Positions 6,808 to 15,702 of a stretch of 22,944 nucleotides of DNA are shown in pieces. Position numbers and translations under genes: made by a program. How positions within the stretch are numbered: position 1 is the first letter of the stretch; every line of letters begins with the position of its first letter. This stretch comes from an uncultured bacterium. Lineage in GTDB: Bacteria; Planctomycetota; UBA8108. The notes under the pieces are model-generated. The model had not been told where the DNA came from, did not search any database, and saw nothing but the letters and a program-made list of their open reading frames with translations. The stretch covers positions 1 to 22,944 of the forward strand of contig CAJWZY010000003.1 of the NCBI GenBank assembly GCA_913050545.1, given 5' to 3'.

Positions 6808-9800
6808 ATGGCCAAGTTAACAATTGAATCAGGTTCAGAACGGGGGAAGCAGTTCAAGCTCCCCGATTCCGGTACCTTTGCGATCGGCCGGGATGAAAAG
6901 TGCGCCATTTGCATCGACGATATTATGGCCTCCCGGGTACATTGCGTGGTGCGCTGTGAGTCCGGGAAATGGGTTATCGAGGATCACAAAAGTACCAATG
7001 GCTTCAGGGTTAATGACGTTCCTGTTGCCCGCCATACCCTTATACCGGGCGACACGATCGAAATCGGCGACACCCTCCTGGCGCTTTCTGCGACCGATGA
7101 GGATCCGCTGATCGGCAGCACCCTGGCCGGTTACGATATCGAGAAGCGGCTTGGGCGGGGAGCCATGGGTACGGTCTATCTCGCGCGACAGCTTTCCCTT
7201 GACCGGCCGGTTGCCCTGAAGATTCTCGCCCCGAGGTTTTCCAAGGACGAAGATTTCATCCAGCGATTCCTGGAGGAGGCGCGTGCTGCCGGTCGCCTGA
7301 ACCATCCCAATGTCGTCCAGGTCTACGATGCGGGACATGAAGGCGATTATCACTATATGTCGATGGAGTTTCTCGAAGGCGGAAGTCTTGAGGAGCTTCT
7401 CGAGAGGGAAGAGCGCCTCGACATCATCCGCGCGGTAGAGGCCGCCCGGGACGCGGCCCAGGCACTCCAGTTCGCCCAGCAGAATCATATCGTCCATCGT
7501 GACATTAAGCCTGCCAACCTGCTGCTGACCCTCGATGGAACGGTCAAGGTCGGAGACCTGGGCATCGCAGCTGACCTTCGGCAGTATTCTGGCGGTGTAG
7601 AGGCTACCGGCAAGACCCCGGTGGCTGGCTCGCCGCGTTACATGGCACCTGAACAGGCAAGGGGTGAGTCCCTGGATCAGCGCGCTGATATCTATGGTCT
7701 CGGTGCGACGCTCTACAAGATGGTTGCCGGGGTGGCTCCTTTTGATGGGGCGAGTGTTAAAGAGATCATCAGGGCCAAGATGGATAACGACCCGCCGCCT
7801 CTCAGGAAACTTATTCCTGAGGTGCCAGGTGGGCTTTCTTCGGTTGTCCAGAAGATGCTCGCACGGAACCCGGACAGCCGCTACGAGAATGCAGAGCAGG
7901 TTTATACGGCTCTCGATCCTACCCAGTATCGAAAGAGCATTTCATCCAAGGGCAAGGCCCGGGCTGCCCGCTCTACCCCGGCGTCCCAGGGAACGAGGTC
8001 TCCAGCCGGGCGCAGAGGGCCACGCAGGTCCTCGCAGAAATCCCAGTCGAACCTGGTTGTTGGGGCTGTACTTGGAATCGTGGCGCTCGTCTTCGGGCTC
8101 GTCCTGGTTACGAAGTTGATGGATAGTGGCGGTGGAGAGCGTAAGGTTTCCAAGCCGGACAGGCGAGAAACAACAACTTCAAAGCCGGTGGAGCAACCGC
8201 AGCAGAGCGGCATCGAGCGGGACCCCTCCAAGATCGCGCTCAATGAACGTGAAAGAATATCCGAGAACTACGCGGCGGGCCGGATCGATGCGGCTACGGC
8301 CCTGCAGAGCCTGGAAAATCTCCTGGGGGATAACCCCCGGATCGCACCCAGCTCTGAGAAATTGCTGAAGAAGCTGGTTGCCGCGGTGGAGGTGGAGAAG
8401 AAGGAGAAGGAGAGAAAGATGCAGGCTGGGGCCAAGGCGGCCGTAGCGGCGATCGATCTCCTGATCGAGAAGAAAGAGCTCAAGAGCGCCACGGATTCCA
8501 TCGCCGGGTTCCTGCAGAAGTATTCCGAATTAGGGCCGGAGATGGTTTCCGCCCAGCGACAGAAGCTCAGTGGCATCATCCGTTCCGTGGTGGCTGAATC
8601 GGCGAAGGTCGTCACCCAGTTGATCAACAGCGCGGATTTTGAGAAAGCTTTTGCCGAGATCGCCGCTTTAAAGGGAAAGGTTCCGGCGAGTGAGGCTGCC
8701 CGGATCCAGTCGATGGAGGCGGAGGTGAACCTGGCCAAGAGCCGGATGGCGAACAGCCTGAAATTCGTCCAGGACAACCGCCCCGGTATCTACAAGTTCC
8801 TGGCAGATCTTGATTTCGCTGAAGCCGAAAAACAGCTGGCTGGCATCATCGGCAAGCTCGGTGGCGTCGACAAGATCAACCAGGAAGCCAGGGACCTCCT
8901 CGACTTGATTGGTAACCAGGTCTCCTCAAGTAAGCTGGCCTGGCAGGAGCTCGAGGCTGTCTTTTCGGCCGCGGCAAAATCCAAGGCAGCAGTGAAGCTC
9001 AAGTTTTTCCCCTCGCTGGCGGATGACAAGGAGGTGCGTTACAAGGTGCTTGGGATTGAAGGGCATGGAGTAAGGGTCCAGGAGTCAGGCTCCAAGGCGC
9101 CGCCTCCGGTGGCCTATCGCATCCTTGGGCTTGATCCCGGTATCGCCGTAAGTCTTCTCGCAAAGCAGGCTCGCCCGGGGCTTGGAGAGCAAAAGATTCT
9201 ACAGGGAATTGGTCTGCTGTTGTTGTTGCGGGATGGCCCCAATCGTGCGCGAGAGCTCCTTCTGGATGAGAAGATTCCCGCGGCTGGCAGGAAGGATAAT
9301 GAAGGGCTGCTTGCCAGCTACGGCAATAGCTGGAGAGAGGCGCGCCTTTACTCTCTTCAGAAGCTCGAAAACAGCCTGGGCACAGCGAAGAACTCTGTGC
9401 CGACAGACATGTGGAATTTTATTGCCACCGACGCCGGCGTTCTGATCACCGCCTGGAGAAAAAGGCCTGACTACTCCAAGGTTCGCGACACCCTTCACGA
9501 ACTGTTTCTCCGTACCCGTATAGCAGCTCTGCAGGGCGCCTCGGTGGAGGGAGCTTTCAACGCCAAGACTGTTAAGGAAGGCCGCGATGGCCTGACCACG
9601 CTGCAGTACGATTTCTCCACGGTGGACCAGCTGAAGGACTTTTACCCGGCTCGCAAGGGAGGCTCGTCTATTGAATGGGTAGAGAAGAGGAAACTGCTCA
9701 AGCTCAAGGGTGAGGCGCGTTTTCTTGCGGCCAACCCTTTTGAATCACGCTTGTCAGTCACCGGCCTGGTGCCCTCGGGGGGGTACAATTCCCAGGCACC

Positions 9801-10722
9801 CAATATCAATGTGGCGCTCTGGACAGAGGAAGACGACGTGGTCTCTTACGGCCTTGATGGCCGGGCGCTGGATTACTCGACCTGGCGCGCCGGAGATGAA
9901 AATGCGGAACCGCCCGCCGATTTCTTTGTGACAGGTATGGGTTATAAGGTTGAGATCAATCTTGCCGGCGGCCTTGGCGGAGGGCGTCTCGGCGCATTGG
10001 CAAGAACCCTGAGGGGCTGGCTTCCTGTTTATCTGAAGGAGTCCTCCCTGGCACTCCTTTCGGTTGATCATGGAAGCACTCTCCATCGCCGCCGCGATGA
10101 GAAAATCTGGGACCAGTCTGCCGGAAGCCTCTTTCGCTCCGGGGCAGTGAGGTTTGCAGTCGCGATGGATGGAAGAGATTTAAAGTGGAAGATCAACAAC
10201 AAGACGATCAACTACAAGACCAGTCTTGCCATTGCCCGCCTGGGTGAAAAAATTCCGCATGCCGGCTCATTCAGTCTCTTTACCAACAGCTCGACGGTTT
10301 TCTTCCAGTCCCTGGAGATTGTTGGGCGGATTTCCAAGGAATGGGCTTCCGGGCTTGCGAAGAGCATTGCCGAGAGAGAGCTCAAAAAACTGGATCCTTC
10401 CCCGGGCAGCGGGGCAGGCGGAAGTGATAAGGTCGAGAAAAAGCCGGGTTCGGGGACACCGACAGAAAAGAAGTCGGCGTCCGCGGGTAAAGTTGATGAT
10501 CCCTCGTCTTCTCCTGCCGGGACCGAAGAATTGAAAGGCCTGATGGGGCAATTTGACAAGAACGGCGATGGAGCCCTGGATGCCGATGAACGAAAAAGCC
10601 TCCAGGATTTCCTGCGGGGGCGTTCCCGGGAAGCTACGGCTCCCAGCCCCAGGGGCGATCAACCGGATGGTTCGGGGAAGATATCGCCTCCTGCCGCAGC
10701 AAAGAAAACTACTTCCGGATAA
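6808..10722 (+). CDS. FHA-domain Ser/Thr protein kinase, membrane-spanning, with large outer region and EF-hand
   Basis: 1304 residues. An FHA domain (about 1-90) with 'GRDEKC', 'SRVHC' and 'STNGFRVN' binds phosphothreonine. A PknB-type kinase follows (about 109-375): glycine loop 'GRGAMGTV' near 115, Lys138 in 'VALKIL', Asp232 in 'HRDIKPANLL', Asp250 in a DLG rather than DFG motif, then 'GSPRYMAPEQARG'. A basic, Ser-rich linker leads to one membrane helix (about 415-436). Beyond it are long alpha-helical segments (about 470-760), a beta-rich region resembling laminin-G/DUF1080 folds (about 925-1190), and a low-complexity tail with one EF-hand, DKNGDGALDADE, starting at Asp1250. It probably senses an outside signal and phosphorylates cytoplasmic targets. 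Kinase N-terminal to the helix puts the catalytic part inside the cell. GGGGA at 6799-6803 serves as ribosome-binding site. Confidence 0.92.
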   Translation: MAKLTIESGSERGKQFKLPDSGTFAIGRDEKCAICIDDIMASRVHCVVRCESGKWVIEDHKSTNGFRVNDVPVARHTLIPGDTIEIGDTLLALSATDEDPLIGSTLAGYDIEKRLGRGAMGTVYLARQLSLDRPVALKILAPRFSKDEDFIQRFLEEARAAGRLNHPNVVQVYDAGHEGDYHYMSMEFLEGGSLEELLEREERLDIIRAVEAARDAAQALQFAQQNHIVHRDIKPANLLLTLDGTVKVGDLGIAADLRQYSGGVEATGKTPVAGSPRYMAPEQARGESLDQRADIYGLGATLYKMVAGVAPFDGASVKEIIRAKMDNDPPPLRKLIPEVPGGLSSVVQKMLARNPDSRYENAEQVYTALDPTQYRKSISSKGKARAARSTPASQGTRSPAGRRGPRRSSQKSQSNLVVGAVLGIVALVFGLVLVTKLMDSGGGERKVSKPDRRETTTSKPVEQPQQSGIERDPSKIALNERERISENYAAGRIDAATALQSLENLLGDNPRIAPSSEKLLKKLVAAVEVEKKEKERKMQAGAKAAVAAIDLLIEKKELKSATDSIAGFLQKYSELGPEMVSAQRQKLSGIIRSVVAESAKVVTQLINSADFEKAFAEIAALKGKVPASEAARIQSMEAEVNLAKSRMANSLKFVQDNRPGIYKFLADLDFAEAEKQLAGIIGKLGGVDKINQEARDLLDLIGNQVSSSKLAWQELEAVFSAAAKSKAAVKLKFFPSLADDKEVRYKVLGIEGHGVRVQESGSKAPPPVAYRILGLDPGIAVSLLAKQARPGLGEQKILQGIGLLLLLRDGPNRARELLLDEKIPAAGRKDNEGLLASYGNSWREARLYSLQKLENSLGTAKNSVPTDMWNFIATDAGVLITAWRKRPDYSKVRDTLHELFLRTRIAALQGASVEGAFNAKTVKEGRDGLTTLQYDFSTVDQLKDFYPARKGGSSIEWVEKRKLLKLKGEARFLAANPFESRLSVTGLVPSGGYNSQAPNINVALWTEEDDVVSYGLDGRALDYSTWRAGDENAEPPADFFVTGMGYKVEINLAGGLGGGRLGALARTLRGWLPVYLKESSLALLSVDHGSTLHRRRDEKIWDQSAGSLFRSGAVRFAVAMDGRDLKWKINNKTINYKTSLAIARLGEKIPHAGSFSLFTNSSTVFFQSLEIVGRISKEWASGLAKSIAERELKKLDPSPGSGAGGSDKVEKKPGSGTPTEKKSASAGKVDDPSSSPAGTEELKGLMGQFDKNGDGALDADERKSLQDFLRGRSREATAPSPRGDQPDGSGKISPPAAAKKTTSG

Positions 10723-10746
10723 GGGTTTCCCCGAGGGCTCGATGGG

Positions 10747-13700
10747 ATGGTTGTGAATCAAAAGGGGCAGAGTTGCAGGCCCGGCCATGCAGCAGGTTCA
10801 CGAAGTTCTTTTACGGTCATGGCCTGGGCGGTGGTTTTTTTCCTGGTCACCGGATCGGCCTCCAGCGAGGTGCTATCGCTTCGATGCGGAATGACCGCGG
10901 CGGGAGAGGCTCCGGGTGAGGGGCGCAGTCTTCCGGACCTGCCTTTTAACGTCCAGAGGGGTTATGGCTTTATCGGTGGGAAGGCTGGAGTGCTCGAGAC
11001 AGGTACGGTTCGGGGGCTGCCGGCTGCGCTGCCGGTTTCCTGGCGGGCTGGTGAATCAAAATACGTCTTTAAGCTCAAACGCGGCGAATACCTGGTAACC
11101 CTGGACTTTATAGAAACCGAGGTCGCTGCTGCGGGGCTCAGGATTTTCGATGTAGAGGCGGAGGACAAGGTCAGTATAGAGGGATTGGATATCTTTGATG
11201 AGGCAGGGGATTTCAGCCTTCTTCAGAGGTCCTTTCGAGTAGGGGTTTTTGATGGCTGGCTCGATCTGCAGCTTCTTGCCGTTACAGGGGACCGGGGACC
11301 CCGGGTATCAAGGATCAGGATTGAGCCGTTTTCAGTGGAGGAATCTGCTGACCTCTCGCTCCTCAAACCCGTCCTCCGCGGTCGGCCGGGGCTTTTTCGA
11401 AACACCCTGGCCTGGAGTCCTCCGGCGGGGGATGGCTGGGGTACGGCTCCTCTTGCAGGTTTCAATCTCTACAGGAGCAAGACCCCTGGAGGTCCCTTCT
11501 CAGCGGTCAACGATCGTCTTCTTCGGGTTCCTTACCTGGTGGATCGGGACCTTGTTCCCGGGACCACCTATTACTACCGGGTGCAGAGCCAGGATATAGC
11601 GGGCACCAGGAGCTCTGCCTCCGCGACGGTTGCCCTCGAGGTGCCTGTGCATTCGGAGACAGACCCGAAGATCTACGATATCCGGATCAGCGCTGCTGAC
11701 TTCCGGCGCATGGCGACTCCGGAGGGGGCGGCCGAGAGAGTCCCTGCCGAGGTTCTTTATATGAAAGGCCGCTTCCCGGCGGAGATTGGATTCGATGTGC
11801 GGCCCGGGAGCTGGTTGCGAGAGAAGAACCTGGTTGTCGATATGACCCAGGATAGCTTCAGAGCTTTTCGAAAGAGAGATTTCCTCCAGCTCAGCGCAGA
11901 GGAGCCGGACTTTACCCGGATGCGGAGACTTCTCACCTCCATGGCAGCCGGGTCGATCGGGCTCGCAGCTGCCCTTACGGAACCAGTCATCGTCCTGGTC
12001 AACGGCAGATTCTTCGGGTTGCGCTATGATGTAGAAAGGATTGACAGCAAGTTCAGGAAACGCACCCTGCTTGACAGGACCGGTCCCTTGAGCCGACTCA
12101 TGGGAGATGACCACTGGCGGGCGGACTGGAGTATGCGAGCGCGGAGGGTGGGCAAGAGTGGAGACCTGCTGTCAGTCAACGATCTTGTACGGCAGCTCAA
12201 CCGCCTTCACCCGGGAGAAATCGAGAGTTTTTTCAGGAGTCGTTTTTACCTGGGGAAGCTGGTTGACCGCCTGGCATTTTCAGCGCTGAGAGGTGAGCTG
12301 GATCCTGATCCCGAAGACCTGTTTTTCCTGAAGGATTCGCGCAACGGCAAGTGGGAGATGTTCAGGCAGGATTACAGTGGTGGAGCCTGGGGAATCCGGG
12401 ATCTTGATACAGCGGTCAGAGATCTCACACCGCCAGAGCTGGAGCGGGCCTTGTTCCCCCTGTGCCAGCGCAGCGGGACACCCCAGAGAAAGGCCTGGAT
12501 GGTTCTCTTTACCCGGTTTTTCAACACTCCCGCTTTGCGCGAGCTCTATCTTCAGAGGGTTGAGTCAATGATCCGCGAGGAGCTCTCTGCAGAGCGGTTT
12601 GATGTGATGGTGGACAAGGCGGTAGCCGCTGCTGCTGGCGCGCTGGAGCACAGCAAGCTCGTTTCTGCGGGTGTCCGGGCAGCTTCTCCACAGGCCCTCG
12701 GGGATCAAATCAAGGCGGCTCATCGCAGGCGGACAGCGGCCCTGGAGGAACTCATCGATGCAGTCAGGGCGCGCGAGAGGGAGCCGGTTATCATCTCCTC
12801 CTATTTTCTCAACCCGGCCAGTGGCTCGCTCCGGGTGGAGTTGACCAATCGTTCAGACGCAGCGGTTAAGCTCGCTGATTTCAGGTTTTCCGGCGGCTTC
12901 ATGGATAATCCCCGCCTGGTTTCGAGGGTAGGGGAGCTGGCAGCTGGAGCGGTTTTCAGGTTGGAACTGCCCCCGGGCCCGCAAACCAGGAGCCTGGCAA
13001 GTGGCGGATCACTGGTGCTGTGGCGTCGCGTGCCGCAGGCCGGGATTGTCGTTTCCGATTTCGTCTTCTTTGGCCACCAGGGAAAGGGTGTCGTTCAGAA
13101 AAAGGTTCCTGCTGGTGAGGGGGGCTGGGCTTTCTTCGCTGGAGGTGAAAAAAAGGGCCTGTCTCCGAGCCCGTTTTTTTCCCATGAGGTGGTTCGCCGC
13201 ACCAACGATGACCTGGTGCTCACCTTCAGGCTCGACGGCTTACCTGGCGGTGGCCGGGAGCAGAGGCCGCAGGTCGAGCTGATGTACCGGCCGGTGGGTA
13301 ACAAGGTCTATGAGAGTGTTCCCATGACCTGGGATGAGGATCGGTATCGTTACCTCGTTACGCTTCGAAAGGACGAGAATCGGCCGCGGACCGAATATTA
13401 CTACCGGGCGAGGGGGGCCAACGGGCTTGAGAGGGTTTACCCCCTGGGGGCTCCTGCGCTGACGCTGGGCCTGCCGCTTCTGCCGAAGTTTTTCATCAAC
13501 GAGGTCTGTCCCCGCCCCGGCGGCGCTCCCGGGACAGCTGGTGAGTTTATCGAGATTATCAACGAGTCTGACCGGGCTCTCTCGTTGAAAGGTCTCTATC
13601 TCTCCGACGACAGGAAAAGAAAAGCAAAGTGGTGTATCACCGAGGACATCGTTATCAAGCCCGGGGGGTACGCGGTCTTTTATGGAGATGGACTGAACCA

Positions 13701-13959
13701 GGGTCGCCACACGAGCTTCAAGTTGTCGAATTCAGGGGAGTTCGTGGGGATCTATACTCCGCCCCACGAGGGCAGCCTCCTGGTCCACGGGTGTGCCTTC
13801 AGGGGCGTTCCACTTGGGAACTCCTGGGGAAGAAAACAGGATGGAAGCAGGTCCTTCAGGGCCTGGAAGGATCCTACTCCTGGTAAAAGAAACCTCCCGA
13901 AAATACCCGAGGGCTACCTCGAGAAGTTGCGTGCCAGGGAGAAGGCAGAGGAAGATTGA
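10747..13959 (+). CDS. Exported malectin-like/FN3/CotH-like/lamin-tail multidomain protein
   Basis: 1070 residues. The first 24 residues precede a signal peptide core 'MAWAVVFFLVTGSASS' at 25-40, so Met25 (10819) is an alternative start; GAGGG at 10733-10737 supports 10747. Domains in order: malectin-like beta domain (about 41-195), fibronectin type III (about 217-300, ending 'GTTYYYRVQSQDIAG'), CotH-like kinase fold (about 312-640), a beta domain resembling a lamin-tail fold (about 680-770), another beta region (about 810-905), and a clear C-terminal lamin-tail domain (about 916-1050, 'INEVCPRPGG', 'EFIEIINESD'). CotH-like features are 'NGRFFGLRYDVE' with Glu430 and 'IRDLDTAV' with Asp552/Asp554; spacing between them differs from B. 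subtilis CotH, so catalysis is uncertain. CotH proteins phosphorylate secreted or coat proteins. Only 24 bases separate it from the kinase gene, so one operon is likely. Confidence 0.88.
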   Translation: MVVNQKGQSCRPGHAAGSRSSFTVMAWAVVFFLVTGSASSEVLSLRCGMTAAGEAPGEGRSLPDLPFNVQRGYGFIGGKAGVLETGTVRGLPAALPVSWRAGESKYVFKLKRGEYLVTLDFIETEVAAAGLRIFDVEAEDKVSIEGLDIFDEAGDFSLLQRSFRVGVFDGWLDLQLLAVTGDRGPRVSRIRIEPFSVEESADLSLLKPVLRGRPGLFRNTLAWSPPAGDGWGTAPLAGFNLYRSKTPGGPFSAVNDRLLRVPYLVDRDLVPGTTYYYRVQSQDIAGTRSSASATVALEVPVHSETDPKIYDIRISAADFRRMATPEGAAERVPAEVLYMKGRFPAEIGFDVRPGSWLREKNLVVDMTQDSFRAFRKRDFLQLSAEEPDFTRMRRLLTSMAAGSIGLAAALTEPVIVLVNGRFFGLRYDVERIDSKFRKRTLLDRTGPLSRLMGDDHWRADWSMRARRVGKSGDLLSVNDLVRQLNRLHPGEIESFFRSRFYLGKLVDRLAFSALRGELDPDPEDLFFLKDSRNGKWEMFRQDYSGGAWGIRDLDTAVRDLTPPELERALFPLCQRSGTPQRKAWMVLFTRFFNTPALRELYLQRVESMIREELSAERFDVMVDKAVAAAAGALEHSKLVSAGVRAASPQALGDQIKAAHRRRTAALEELIDAVRAREREPVIISSYFLNPASGSLRVELTNRSDAAVKLADFRFSGGFMDNPRLVSRVGELAAGAVFRLELPPGPQTRSLASGGSLVLWRRVPQAGIVVSDFVFFGHQGKGVVQKKVPAGEGGWAFFAGGEKKGLSPSPFFSHEVVRRTNDDLVLTFRLDGLPGGGREQRPQVELMYRPVGNKVYESVPMTWDEDRYRYLVTLRKDENRPRTEYYYRARGANGLERVYPLGAPALTLGLPLLPKFFINEVCPRPGGAPGTAGEFIEIINESDRALSLKGLYLSDDRKRKAKWCITEDIVIKPGGYAVFYGDGLNQGRHTSFKLSNSGEFVGIYTPPHEGSLLVHGCAFRGVPLGNSWGRKQDGSRSFRAWKDPTPGKRNLPKIPEGYLEKLRAREKAEED

Positions 13960-13980
13960 AGGGATAGCCGGCCAGGGGGT

Positions 13981-14967
13981 CTAGATCTCTTCATCCTCGA
14001 AAAGCCTGCCAAGCTTCTTCATGAAGGCCGGGAATCCCGGGTCCTTCCTGAGGTTGATCAGGTCGCCGTCCTTGCTGATGTTGCCATAGTGTTCCGGGTT
14101 GCCCTGGACAGCCTTCAGCAGGTATTTCTTCGCCCTCTCCAGGTTGCCCCCGAGAGAATTAGAGCAGGCGGCATTGTAATAGTGGAGGTTGAGCTGCTGC
14201 TCACCCTCGCGCAGAACCTCCTGTGGCAGGCGGGCCTGGCGTTGGGTCTTGAGGAGTTTTTCGGAGAGCCCGAGAATTTTTTCGTAGGCTTCGATGGCCC
14301 GGGCGTAATTACGAATACGATAATAGAGGTTGGAGAGTTCAATATTGGCGCTGAGTCGAACCAGGCTGCGCTGGTGGTCAGTAAACCGGGAATATCTCGT
14401 CAGCTTATTGTCGATAGCCGTGGTGTCACCGAAGATAGCAAGAATGATGCCCAGCTCGCTGCGAAGATCAGGGTCGAGGAGGAGGTCCCAGTAGAGCTGG
14501 CGGATCCTGGGCAGGAGGCTCTTGTCTCCGATATCCGCCAGCGCCCGGCAGCTGCCGTGGCGGATGGCGTAAGGCGACGATTCATCGTTGAGCAGGAAAA
14601 ACAGGGCCTCGATGTTTTCAGTCCTGTTCTCAGCAAGTTCATTGTACTGGCCATCGAAGGAGAGCTGCGTCTTGATGCCGCGTCGCAACACCTCGGTCAC
14701 CCGGGTAGCGATGATCAGGTTGCGGGCCTTCAGCAGGGCGGCGGAGAGAGGCCCAGGGCCTTTCCTGATGCCGGCTCGTATTGTCTCGAGCGCATCGGGG
14801 CCGAGCTTTGCGAGGTCCCGGACCAGCTGCCGGGTCCCGCCGTTTTTTTCGATCTGCCCGATGATCGCCAGGGCTTTTTCATCGGCGCCGGGACCTGCCG
14901 CGGCGGGCCGGGTTGGCAGCCCGAGGACAAGAAGGCTTGTGAGCAGGAGGCAGGCTGGGTACTTCAT
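13981..14967 (-). CDS. Exported HEAT/TPR-like repeat protein
   Basis: 328 residues with a clear signal peptide ('MKYPACLLLTSLLVLGLPTRPAAAG', cleavage near residue 24). Residues about 30-190 are helical and HEAT-like ('SPYAIRHGSCRALADIGDKS' segment), residues about 200-310 are TPR-like ('YYRIRNYARAIEAYEKIL', then 'HYYNAACSNSLGGNLERAKK'). The ending 'NLRKDPGFPAFMKKL' is a common final helix in exported TPR proteins. It is probably a periplasmic or surface scaffold; no enzymatic motif is visible. AAGGG lies just before the ATG. It converges on the CotH-like gene with a 21-base gap and is divergent from the metalloregulator gene. A long open frame on the other strand is rejected because this one has the signal peptide and repeats. 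Confidence 0.82.
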   Translation of the reverse strand: MKYPACLLLTSLLVLGLPTRPAAAGPGADEKALAIIGQIEKNGGTRQLVRDLAKLGPDALETIRAGIRKGPGPLSAALLKARNLIIATRVTEVLRRGIKTQLSFDGQYNELAENRTENIEALFFLLNDESSPYAIRHGSCRALADIGDKSLLPRIRQLYWDLLLDPDLRSELGIILAIFGDTTAIDNKLTRYSRFTDHQRSLVRLSANIELSNLYYRIRNYARAIEAYEKILGLSEKLLKTQRQARLPQEVLREGEQQLNLHYYNAACSNSLGGNLERAKKYLLKAVQGNPEHYGNISKDGDLINLRKDPGFPAFMKKLGRLFEDEEI

Positions 14968-15180
14968 GATCCCTTGCTGTTTGGTTGGACCCGGGTATTC
15001 ACATCCGCATGGATTGTGGCTGAAATTTTTCTCTCAGCAGAATATAACTTGCCCGCCTGTTGAGAGGATACAGAAAAGCAGCAGGGGGAAGTCTTCAGTT
15101 GGCGACTTGCCACAACGGCCCGGGGAGTGGAAAATAGCCCTTCGCTTGTTGGCAGGATTCCCGGGTGACAGGAAGATGAA

Positions 15181-15687
15181 ATGACAGGTAGACAGGAGAA
15201 GAAAACTCCTCCTTTTCGTGAGATTCTCTCGCCCGCCCAGGAGGATTATATCGAGACCATTTTTAATCTCACGGGTGAGATGGAGAAGGTTCGTGTAACA
15301 GATATCGCGGAGAGGCTGGGGGTGCGGATGCCCGCGGTAACCCGGGCGGTGCAGGGCCTCGAAAAAATAGGCATGGTCAACAGGGACGATGTCCAGGGCA
15401 TCCGTCTCACCTCGATTGCCCGGAAGCTGGCCGGGGCTCTCGTTCATCGTCACAGTGACCTGGTTTTTTTCCTTACCGAGGTTCTTGGAGTCGATGAGAA
15501 TACAGCCGAGTCCGACACCTGCCAGATGGAACATGGCATCTCTCCGGAGACAGCGCAGAGCCTGCATGAATTTCTCAAGGAATACGCCGGCCTCGATGAA
15601 GATACCCGTCAGCAGCTGCGCTCCAGCAGCACGAAATCGGAGTTCAGGTTTCTTCCCGATGGCAAGGGCTCCGGCTGGCGGGCCTGA
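15181..15687 (+). CDS. DtxR/MntR-family metal-dependent transcriptional regulator
   Basis: 168 residues: N-terminal winged helix (about 17-85, 'VTDIAERLGVRMPAVTRAVQGL' region as recognition helix) and a metal-binding/dimerisation domain (about 86-140). The SH3-like third domain of DtxR is absent, so it has MntR size. Alignment to MntR gives ligands D22, E25, H91, C114, E117 and H118. MntR has Glu at the C114 position while DtxR has Cys, so the site resembles the iron-type ligand set. It probably represses iron or manganese uptake genes when metal is bound. No transporter gene is next to it, so targets must be elsewhere or unrecognised. AGGA at 15170-15173 is a good ribosome-binding site. The gene converges on transketolase with an 8-base gap. 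Confidence 0.88.
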   Translation: MTGRQEKKTPPFREILSPAQEDYIETIFNLTGEMEKVRVTDIAERLGVRMPAVTRAVQGLEKIGMVNRDDVQGIRLTSIARKLAGALVHRHSDLVFFLTEVLGVDENTAESDTCQMEHGISPETAQSLHEFLKEYAGLDEDTRQQLRSSSTKSEFRFLPDGKGSGWRA

Positions 15688-15702
15688 GGTCTTGCTCAGC
15701 CC
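15680..15702. terminator. Possible bidirectional 3' hairpin between regulator and transketolase genes
   Basis: GGGCCTGAG (15680-15688) pairs with CTCAGCCC (15695-15702) with one bulged base and a 6-base loop. It overlaps both stop codons (15685-15687 and 15696-15698). No T-run follows on either strand, so it may act as an RNA end stabiliser rather than a true terminator. Confidence 0.3.

Noticed and set aside
14089..15063. 324-codon plus-strand open frame opposite the HEAT/TPR-like gene
   Set aside because: The minus-strand frame has a signal peptide and recognisable helical repeats; the plus-strand product has no family resemblance and is a high-GC shadow.
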